Source: Methylotenera_A sp031369365 (GTDB lineage Bacteria; Pseudomonadota; Gammaproteobacteria; Burkholderiales; Methylophilaceae). Taken from it: a stretch of 20,105 bases of DNA. The stretch covers positions 1 through 20,105 of the forward strand of contig JANMOP010000075.1 of assembly GCA_031369365.1 (NCBI GenBank), written 5' to 3'. Of this stretch, positions 14,202 through 20,105 are shown one piece after another. Under the pieces are notes generated by a model that was given only the letters and a program-made list of their open reading frames with translations, was not told where the DNA came from and ran no database searches. Position 1 is the stretch's first letter, and each line of letters begins with the position of its first letter. The translations under genes and the position numbers were made by a program.

Positions 14202-15791
14202 ATGAAGCAAAATCTACAACTCAGAATCTCACAAAACTTAACGCTTACGCCACAGTTGCAGCAGTCTATTCGCTTGCTTCAGCTATCATCGCTCGAGCTT
14301 AACCAAGAGCTGGATGTCATTTTGCAAGAAAACCCGCTTTTGGAACTGGTGGACGGTGATAACTCTGACGTGGATTTAGACGATAACATTGCCCTGCCAG
14401 AATTGCCTAATGGCGTGGATGCCGAGCAAATTGGCGCTGATGGTGAATTCTCTCCATTGGATGGAGATGATTTTGATGCTTTTAGTCATCTCGATTATCA
14501 AGCCCTAGATTCCAAAGACAGCAGCAATACCACCTCAGAAACCACGCTTGAAGCGCCTCAAGAAATAGCTAAGCAGCAAGAGGATTTCTCTGCAACCGAT
14601 TTTGATGAAGACTATGAAGAATACGGCAGCGCGAGCCAATGGGATGAAGGCAGCAGACAGAACAATAATGACGATGATGGCGATTATTTGCGTCAAGAAA
14701 TCGCACCTCAGAGCTTGCGCGAACATTTATTAAGTCAATTAAAGCTCATGCCCCTATCACAGCGTGACCAAAACCTAGTGCTATTGCTCATTGATAGTAT
14801 TAACGAAGATGGTTATTTAGAAGAATCTTTGGAGGAGCTGGCAGAGTCTCTTCCGTTAGAACTAGAAATAGAATTAGTCGAGCTGCAAACCGCGCTTAAA
14901 CTTATTCAGCACTTAGACCCAGCTGGCATGGGTGCGATTAACTTGCAAGAATGCATCCTATTACAACTTAACTTGCTACCAAAAGAGACCGAATATTTGA
15001 GTCTTGCAAAAAACTTAGTAACGCATTATTTACCAGTATTAGCCAGTAAAGATTTTGTTAAACTACGTAAACTACTGAATTGTGATGAGACTGCTCTAAA
15101 AGGCGCGCACACCCTCATTAAACAGCAAAATCCGCGTCCAGCCAGCGATTTTGCACAGCTTAGTCGTGACCACTTTATTCAGCATGAAGTCCTCATTAAA
15201 AAAGTAAAAGGCATTTGGGTAGCCACCTTAAATGATGGTGTGATTCCTAAGTTGCGCATTAATCAAGTTTACGCGGATATTTTGAAGCGCAACCGCGAAA
15301 GCTCTAACCAATATTTGCAAACGCAAATGCAAGAAGCCAAGTGGATGATTAAAAACATTCAGCAACGCTTCTCTACCATTTTGCGGGTTTCTCAGGCCAT
15401 TGTGGATAGACAACGTAACTTTTTTGAGCACGGTGAAGTGGCGATGCGCCCATTAGTTTTGCGCGATATTGCCGACGAGCTAGAATTGCATGAATCCACC
15501 ATTTCACGCGTCACCACGCATAAGTATATGCTTACGCCGCGCGGCGTATTTGAGCTTAAATACTTTTTTGGCAGCCATGTCGCCACCGATGCAGGCGGCT
15601 CCGCCTCCGCCACTTCTATTCGCGCGCTAATTAAACAAATGGTGGGTAGTGAAAATGTCAAAAAACCCTATTCTGACAATCAATTTACCGAAATTTTAGC
15701 CAAACAAGGCATCATCGTGGCGCGTAGAACCATCGCAAAATACCGCGAATCACTGAATATTCCACCAGCGAATTTAAGAAAGACGCTATGA
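14202..15791 (+). CDS. rpoN: RNA polymerase sigma-54 factor RpoN
   Basis: RpoN directs RNA polymerase to -24/-12 promoters and needs an enhancer-binding ATPase for open-complex formation. The glutamine- and leucine-rich activator-contact region is at the N-terminus (LTLTPQLQQSIRLLQLSSLELNQELDVILQENPLLE). A long acidic linker (about 52-165) follows, then the core-binding domain from about 165. The helix-turn-helix lies in LRDIADELELHESTISRVTTHKYM. The RpoN box ARRTIAKYRE spans 507-516. Length (529) is normal given the long acidic linker. lptB lies upstream, as in most proteobacteria. Its TGA overlaps the ATG of the methyltransferase gene (ATGA), which is not the usual neighbour: hpf normally follows directly. 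Confidence 0.97.
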   Translation: MKQNLQLRISQNLTLTPQLQQSIRLLQLSSLELNQELDVILQENPLLELVDGDNSDVDLDDNIALPELPNGVDAEQIGADGEFSPLDGDDFDAFSHLDYQALDSKDSSNTTSETTLEAPQEIAKQQEDFSATDFDEDYEEYGSASQWDEGSRQNNNDDDGDYLRQEIAPQSLREHLLSQLKLMPLSQRDQNLVLLLIDSINEDGYLEESLEELAESLPLELEIELVELQTALKLIQHLDPAGMGAINLQECILLQLNLLPKETEYLSLAKNLVTHYLPVLASKDFVKLRKLLNCDETALKGAHTLIKQQNPRPASDFAQLSRDHFIQHEVLIKKVKGIWVATLNDGVIPKLRINQVYADILKRNRESSNQYLQTQMQEAKWMIKNIQQRFSTILRVSQAIVDRQRNFFEHGEVAMRPLVLRDIADELELHESTISRVTTHKYMLTPRGVFELKYFFGSHVATDAGGSASATSIRALIKQMVGSENVKKPYSDNQFTEILAKQGIIVARRTIAKYRESLNIPPANLRKTL

Positions 15792-17407
15792 ATAAACTTT
15801 ACTTTGGCGATAATCTGGATATTCTGCGCGAATATATTAAAGATGAAACGGTCGATTTAATTTATCTAGACCCACCGTTTAACAGCAATGCCAATTACAA
15901 CGTGCTGTTTAAAACGCCCAAAGGCCATGAATCTGCCGCGCAGATAGAGGCGTTTGAAGATACGTGGCACTGGAACGAACAAGCCGAGCGTGAGTTTGGC
16001 GAACTGGTGCGCTGTGGCAATACTGATGTGAGCGAGATGATGCAAGCCCTGCGCCGCTTTTTGGGCGAAAACGACATGATGGCTTACCTGACCATGATGG
16101 CGAATCGCTTGCTAGAACTGCACCGTGTGCTTAAACCCACTGGCAGTTTGTATTTGCATTGCGACCCGACCGCCAGCCATTATTTAAAGATTGTGCTGGA
16201 TGGGGTGTTTGGGAAAGAGAATTACCAAAATGAAATCATCTGGCAAAGAACCAATGCTCATAATATGCGAACAAAAGGTTTTGTAAGAGCAAATGATACG
16301 ATTTTCTTCTATTCAAAAACTAGCGATTTTGTTTTCAATTATATTTATACGGAATATTCTGAAGCACAATTAAAAAGATATAAACCTGATGAAAATGGTC
16401 GTTTGTACAAGGGGGAAAATTTAACTTTCTCAACAACTTCTAAAACACGTCAATTTGAATGGCGTGGCACTAAACCACCAGAGAATCGTTCTTGGGGAGC
16501 ATCTTTGGAGCAATTGGAAGAATGGTGGAGTCAGGGCTTAATTCTAAAAAAACAAGACGGAAGCCCAAGAATGGATGGTTTAAAAATATATCTTGATGAT
16601 ACAAAAGGAAAGCCTGTTACAACCAACTGGACGGATATAGATAGAATAAGAAATACTTCGTCTGAGCGCCTTGGCTACCCCACACAAAAACCTCTTGCTT
16701 TGCTGGAGCGTATTATTCAAGCCAGTTCTAACGAAGGCGATGTAGTGCTAGACCCTTTCTGCGGGTGCGGTACGGCAGTGCATGCTGCACAAAAATTGAA
16801 TAGAAAATGGTTGGGCATCGACATTACGCACTTGGCGGTCTCGCTGATTGAAAAACGCATGAAAGACGCGTTTGCAGGCATTGTGTTTGAAGTAGAAGGC
16901 ACACCAAAAGACTTGGAAGGCGCACGCGATTTAAGCTTGCGCGATAAATATCAGTTTCAATGGTGGGCATGTTCTCTGGTTAATGCACAACCTTACCAAG
17001 GCAAAAAGAAAGGCGCAGATGGCGGCATAGACGGCCTGATTTACTTTAATGATGACGGCAAAATGCCCAAGAAAATTGTCGTATCGGTAAAAGGTGGTGA
17101 TAACGTGAGCGTGGCGATGGTGCGCGATTTAGCGCATGTAGTCGAGCGCGAAAAAGCCGAAATTGGTCTATTTGTCACGTTGAGCGCAGCTACGCGCCCC
17201 ATGCGCGAAGAAGCATTAAAAACGGGCTTTTACGAAAGTCCAATCACTGGCGCGGCTTTCCCTAAGTTACAAATCCTTTCCATTGCAGGTTTAATTGAAG
17301 GCAAAGAACGCCCGCAATACCCCGATTTAAGCGGCGGAGGCGTGACCTTTAAAAAAGCCAAACGCGAAGAAAAAGTAGGCAAAATGAATCGTTTGACAGG
17401 CTTTTAG
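15788..17407 (+). CDS. Beta-class DNA methyltransferase with C-terminal nuclease-like domain
   Basis: A 539-residue S-adenosylmethionine-dependent DNA amino-methyltransferase. Motif IV comes first (YLDPPFNSN, 26-34) and motif I later (VVLDPFCGCGTAV, 319-331; then WLGIDITHLAV), the beta-class order. Residues about 145-295 between them would be the target-recognition part. After about 380 comes a second domain with QFQWWACSLV, KKGADGGIDG (407-416) and IVVSVKGGDN (430-439), then ERE-KAEIGLFVTL. This looks like a PD-(D/E)XK fold of the Mrr type with candidate residues D415 and K435, but serine stands where E or Q is usual. Such fusions are seen in other bacteria. The ATG overlaps the rpoN stop. 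Bases 16261-16680 are about 36% GC by hand count, against 50-58% in two 60-base flank samples. No separate restriction gene follows. Confidence 0.9.
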   Translation: MNKLYFGDNLDILREYIKDETVDLIYLDPPFNSNANYNVLFKTPKGHESAAQIEAFEDTWHWNEQAEREFGELVRCGNTDVSEMMQALRRFLGENDMMAYLTMMANRLLELHRVLKPTGSLYLHCDPTASHYLKIVLDGVFGKENYQNEIIWQRTNAHNMRTKGFVRANDTIFFYSKTSDFVFNYIYTEYSEAQLKRYKPDENGRLYKGENLTFSTTSKTRQFEWRGTKPPENRSWGASLEQLEEWWSQGLILKKQDGSPRMDGLKIYLDDTKGKPVTTNWTDIDRIRNTSSERLGYPTQKPLALLERIIQASSNEGDVVLDPFCGCGTAVHAAQKLNRKWLGIDITHLAVSLIEKRMKDAFAGIVFEVEGTPKDLEGARDLSLRDKYQFQWWACSLVNAQPYQGKKKGADGGIDGLIYFNDDGKMPKKIVVSVKGGDNVSVAMVRDLAHVVEREKAEIGLFVTLSAATRPMREEALKTGFYESPITGAAFPKLQILSIAGLIEGKERPQYPDLSGGGVTFKKAKREEKVGKMNRLTGF

Positions 17408-17526
17408 GCCCGTCATACTGGCGTAGGCCAGTATCCAGTCCCAATGGAGTTCACGAATGTTAATTTATTGAAAAGCTGCAAAACGCAACCTTGCCCAGAT
17501 TCTGGCCTTTGCCAGAATGGCGGTGT
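17408..17526. repeat. Paired hairpin (BIME/MITE-like) element after the methyltransferase
   Basis: Two hairpins bracket about 65 bases. The first has arms ATACTGGC and GCCAGTAT around GTAG (17415-17434). The second has arms ATTCTGGC and GCCAGAAT around CTTT (17500-17519). The 30 bases around hairpin 1 match the reverse complement of those around hairpin 2 at about 22 positions, so the element is an inverted pair. It fills the first part of the 308-base gap before hpf. It may double as a transcript end for the methyltransferase gene, although no T-run follows. Confidence 0.72.
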
Positions 17527-17715
17527 GGAAGAATAACGAAAAATCAAAATACACTTTAGCAAAGTAAAAAATCATCTAATAAAATTGTAAATAATGATAC
17601 TTTCACACTCGCAAAAAATAACCAAAGGTGTACACTGAAATTGTTTGAAAGGTTTTAGTTGATCAACCTTTTTGGGCAAAAAGCCTTTTGAACAAATTTC
17701 AATAAGGAGCAAGTC
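17527..17715 (+). promoter_or_regulatory. AT-rich hpf upstream region with a leader hairpin and strong ribosome binding site
   Basis: This non-coding stretch is AT-rich and holds no open frame of note. AAAGGTT (17648-17654) pairs with AACCTTT (17665-17671), followed by TTT, a weak terminator-like or leader hairpin; its loop carries the palindrome GTTGATCAAC. A second short hairpin, CAAAA-AGCC-TTTTG, follows directly. AAGGAGC about 6 bases ahead of the hpf ATG is the best Shine-Dalgarno in the window. A promoter is expected here, but I could not identify convincing -35/-10 or -24/-12 boxes. Confidence 0.5.
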
Positions 17716-18060
17716 ATGAATTTACAATTAACTGGGCATCACTTAGAAATTACTTCTGCAATGCGCGAATATGTGCAGAGCAAACTCGCTAGGATCCGCA
17801 ATCATTTTGATCATGTGATTGACGTGAAAGTTACCATGAGTGTAGAAAAGCTCGCCCACAAGGTAGAGGCTACGCTACACGTGCCAGGCAACGATTTACA
17901 TGCCGAGTGCATAGACGAAAATATGTATAGCGCGATTGATATGTTGACGGATAAACTAGACCGCCAGGTGGTTAAACATAAAGAAAAAAATGGCAGCCAC
18001 AACAAAACCAATGGCGCAGTGAAGCATCAAAGTATCGAGCAAGATCAATCTGTTAATTAA
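17716..18060 (+). CDS. hpf: Ribosome hibernation-promoting factor HPF (short type)
   Basis: HPF binds the decoding centre of the 30S subunit and helps form inactive 100S ribosomes in stationary phase. The 114-residue protein is a single HPF/RaiA domain: MNLQLTGHHLEITSAMREYVQSKLARIRNHFDHVIDVKVTMSV, then HKVEATLHVPGNDLHAE and a helix DENMYSAIDMLTDKLDRQVVKHKEK. A polar tail of about 20 residues follows. It lacks the extra dimerisation domain of long HPF. A strong AAGGAGC precedes the start. In most proteobacteria it directly follows rpoN; here the methyltransferase gene and a repeat element lie between, and a fresh promoter is likely. Confidence 0.95.
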   Translation: MNLQLTGHHLEITSAMREYVQSKLARIRNHFDHVIDVKVTMSVEKLAHKVEATLHVPGNDLHAECIDENMYSAIDMLTDKLDRQVVKHKEKNGSHNKTNGAVKHQSIEQDQSVN

Positions 18061-18074
18061 TTTAATCTTTGACT

Positions 18075-19037
18075 ATGGCTCAAATAAACGTTAGCGAGCT
18101 ATATAAGCAAACCCGCCTCAAGCTCAAACTCAACTGGGTTGCTGGGCTTGACGGCGGATTTAAACAACTTAATTCCAAGCAAGTCACCAAGCCATCTTTG
18201 GCCTTAATTGGTCATCTAAATTTTGTCCACCCTAACCGCGTACAAGTGTTGGGCTGTGCGGAGATGGATTATTTACGTTCGCTTGGCATCATCGCCATGC
18301 AGCAGGCCATTACTAATTTATATTCCACAGATTTAGCCGCAGTTATCATTGCCAATCGAGCAAAACCGCCTAAGGAGTTAATTAACGCGGCGAATACCCA
18401 TCATACGCCGCTACTTACCTCGTCCATACAAAGCCCGCAATTAATGGATTTATTAAGCCATTATTTAAAGCAAGCGATGGCAGAAACCACAAGCTTACAT
18501 GGCGTGTTTATTGAGGTGCAGGGCTTTGGCGTGCTAATTAAAGGTGATGCGGCAGTTGGTAAAAGTGAACTGGCGCTAGAGCTAATTACGCGTGGGCATC
18601 GCTTAATCGCAGATGATATTGTAGATTTTTATCGCATCTCGCCTGATCGTATCGAGGGTCGCTGCCCTGCGCTATTACAAGATTTTTTAGAGGTGCGTGG
18701 GCTGGGTATTTTGAATATCCGCGCCCTATTCGGCGATAATGCTGTTAAACCAACTAAGCCCTTAGATTTGATTATTCAGCTAGAATTAGCCAATATGCAA
18801 AAGCCGCTAGAGCTTGATAGACTTAACGCAAAAACACAGTTTGAACGCGTGCTAGAAGTAGATATTTGCAAAGTCATTATTCCTATCGCGGCGGGGCGCA
18901 ATATTTCGGTATTGGTTGAGGTGGCGGTGCGCAATCATATATTATTGCTGCGCGGCATAAACGCCACGCAGCAGTTTAGCAAAAGGCAAAAACAAATCAT
19001 GCAAAAAGAAAGAAAATTAGAAAGCAAGAAAGGTTAG
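18075..19037 (+). CDS. hprK: HPr kinase/phosphorylase HprK
   Basis: HprK phosphorylates and dephosphorylates the PTS carrier HPr on its regulatory serine; in betaproteobacteria it belongs to a regulatory PTS. The 320-residue protein has an N-terminal domain (1-130) and the catalytic domain with HGVFIEVQGFGVLIKGDAAVG, whose P-loop GDAAVGKS is at 157-164. The HprK signature EVRGLGILNIRALFG spans 206-220, and IPIAAGRNISVLVEVAVRNH follows near the end. A frame begins at a TTG at 18069, but the ATG at 18075 fits the family better. It lies 14 bases after hpf; the ptsN gene often found between them is absent. rapZ follows after 3 bases. Confidence 0.95.
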   Translation: MAQINVSELYKQTRLKLKLNWVAGLDGGFKQLNSKQVTKPSLALIGHLNFVHPNRVQVLGCAEMDYLRSLGIIAMQQAITNLYSTDLAAVIIANRAKPPKELINAANTHHTPLLTSSIQSPQLMDLLSHYLKQAMAETTSLHGVFIEVQGFGVLIKGDAAVGKSELALELITRGHRLIADDIVDFYRISPDRIEGRCPALLQDFLEVRGLGILNIRALFGDNAVKPTKPLDLIIQLELANMQKPLELDRLNAKTQFERVLEVDICKVIIPIAAGRNISVLVEVAVRNHILLLRGINATQQFSKRQKQIMQKERKLESKKG

Positions 19038-19040
19038 CGT

Positions 19041-19898
19041 TTGGAACTAATTATAGTCACTGGCCTTTCTGGCTCGGGTAAAAGTATTGCGCTGCGCGTG
19101 CTGGAAGATAGCGGCTATTACTGCATCGACAATTTACCCGCTACATTATTACCACAAATTTCGCATCACTTAGACGCTACCAATCAGCACAAAGTTGCTA
19201 TTAGTATCGATAGCCGCAGTGCCGCACTGGAAGCGCTTCCCAACGCCATTGAAATGCTGAAAGCTAGCGGCATATTGGTTAAAGTATTGTTTTTAGAATC
19301 CTCGGTTGAAACCTTGGTCAAGCGCTTTTCCGAAACACGACGCAAGCATCCATTAAGCAATGCGCATACCACATTGGCCGAAAGTATCTCGCATGAGCGT
19401 GAGCTATTGGCAGGCATAACCGATTTAGGGCATCATATTGATACTAGCAATTTAAGCGCCAACACACTGCGTAATTATATACGGGAGCTTATTTCGCAGC
19501 CCAGTAACAGCATTAGCAACCAAGGGCTGATTTTATTATTCACGTCGTTTGGCTTTAAAAATGGTTTGCCGCTAGATGCAGATTTTGTGTTTGATGTACG
19601 AAGCCTGCCTAACCCGCATTACGACCTAGTATTGCGCCCGCTTACTGGCAAAGATTCTGCTGTAAAGGCATTCTTAGAAAAAGAACCTCAAGTCATTGAA
19701 ATGCTGTCCGACATCCAGCATTATGTAGAAAAGTGGCTGCCTAGCTTTAATCAAGATAATCGCAGCTATCTCACTGTGGCTATTGGTTGTACGGGCGGGC
19801 AGCACAGATCAGTCTATTTTGTAGAACAATTAAGTGCATATTTTAAACAACAAAAACAACATGTGATTATTCGACATCGTGAGCTAGACTCAAGGTGA
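19041..19898 (+). CDS. rapZ: RNase adapter protein RapZ
   Basis: RapZ (YvcJ/YhbJ family) is an NTP-binding protein; in enterobacteria it binds the small RNA GlmZ and hands it to RNase E, linking to glucosamine-6-phosphate supply. The 285-residue protein has Walker A GLSGSGKS (8-15), YYCIDNLPATLLP, a central ETRRKHPLS, LLFTSFGFKNGLPLDADFVFDVRSLPNPHYD and the C-terminal IGCTGGQHRSVYFVEQL. The start is a TTG at 19041, supported by GAAAGG about 7 bases upstream and by a start position three bases after the hprK stop. The next gene is a PTS EIIA. Whether GlmZ-type RNAs exist in this organism is unknown. Confidence 0.95.
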   Translation: MELIIVTGLSGSGKSIALRVLEDSGYYCIDNLPATLLPQISHHLDATNQHKVAISIDSRSAALEALPNAIEMLKASGILVKVLFLESSVETLVKRFSETRRKHPLSNAHTTLAESISHERELLAGITDLGHHIDTSNLSANTLRNYIRELISQPSNSISNQGLILLFTSFGFKNGLPLDADFVFDVRSLPNPHYDLVLRPLTGKDSAVKAFLEKEPQVIEMLSDIQHYVEKWLPSFNQDNRSYLTVAIGCTGGQHRSVYFVEQLSAYFKQQKQHVIIRHRELDSR

Positions 19899-19947
19899 AC
19901 TTGATTGAGTTTTTTAAAATCTAAAGTTATTTAAAGGTCAAGGTAAC

Positions 19948-20105
19948 ATGATTGGAATTTTAATTATTGCGCACGGCAGTTTGGGCGAAAGCCTGATTCA
20001 TTGCGTAACTCACGTATTAGGCAAAGTGCCGCCGCAACTTGCTCATTTTGCAGTCGGCACAGATGATGATCCATCTGATTTATTACCGCAAGCACAACAA
20101 TTGGT
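19948..20105 (+). CDS. PTS EIIA component, mannose/fructose family, N-terminal part
   Basis: The first 52 codons are visible before the window ends. MIGILIIAHGSLGESLI is the N-terminus of mannose-type EIIA proteins, with the phosphorylated histidine expected at H9 in IIAHG. VLGKVPPQLAHFAVGTDDDP follows as in the family. AAGG about 5 bases before the ATG is a good ribosome binding site. In betaproteobacteria this EIIA is part of a regulatory rather than sugar-transporting PTS and is usually followed by ptsH (HPr) and ptsI, which would lie just outside the window. Confidence 0.93.
   Translation, partial: MIGILIIAHGSLGESLIHCVTHVLGKVPPQLAHFAVGTDDDPSDLLPQAQQL

Noticed and set aside
17408..17526. 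Classical rho-independent terminator for the methyltransferase
   Set aside because: Both hairpins lack a following T-run, and their inverted similarity points to a repeat element.
17527..17715. Sigma-54 promoter for hpf
   Set aside because: I looked for a TGGCAC-N5-TTGC pattern because rpoN is near, and found none that is convincing.
18069..18071. TTG start for hprK
   Set aside because: An ATG two codons later matches the family N-terminus, and no ribosome binding site favours the TTG.

Overview
The window reads as a stretch of betaproteobacterial chromosome. GC is moderate to low, genes are tightly packed, and the gene order is typical: purM/perM/hda on one side and kdsD-kdsC-lptC-lptA-lptB-rpoN-hpf-hprK-rapZ-EIIA(Man type) on the other. 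The AT-leaning codon use together with these betaproteobacterial neighbourhoods points to a Methylophilaceae-like methylotroph (Methylotenera or a relative). That is an inference from gene order and composition, not a database match.

Layout. 1-285: start of purM (minus strand, cut by the window edge). 413-3849: perM-like transporter, the DnaA-regulatory ATPase hda, and a COG2509-type FAD oxidoreductase, all plus strand. 3832-6124: a minus-strand unit of a BepA-like M48 metalloprotease followed by soxY and soxZ. 6200-7241: moaC, a repeat element, a small lipoprotein and a broken CopG-type antitoxin gene (plus). 7250-10287: a Kef-type cation/proton antiporter followed by thiO (minus). 10458 to the end: a long plus-strand cluster.

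The long cluster joins four jobs. KdsD and KdsC make Kdo. LptC, LptA and LptB move lipopolysaccharide to the outer membrane. RpoN is sigma-54. HPF, HprK, RapZ and a mannose-type EIIA form the ribosome-hibernation and regulatory-PTS block. Several junctions are overlapping stop/start codons (kdsD/kdsC, lptC/lptA, rpoN/methyltransferase), which suggests co-translation.

The most unusual content is a DNA methyltransferase with a C-terminal nuclease-like domain (15788-17407). It starts inside the rpoN stop codon and lies where hpf should follow rpoN. Its central, presumed target-recognition segment is clearly AT-richer than the rest of the gene, as if exchanged by recombination. Other distinctive points are a triplicated kdsC 3' end, an 18-bp duplication that includes the kdsD start codon, a repetitive hairpin element carried in frame inside the FAD oxidoreductase, a SoxY with an altered carrier-cysteine tail, an Hda that looks internally shortened, and no ptsN between hpf and hprK. 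I saw no tRNA, rRNA, CRISPR array or insertion sequence.
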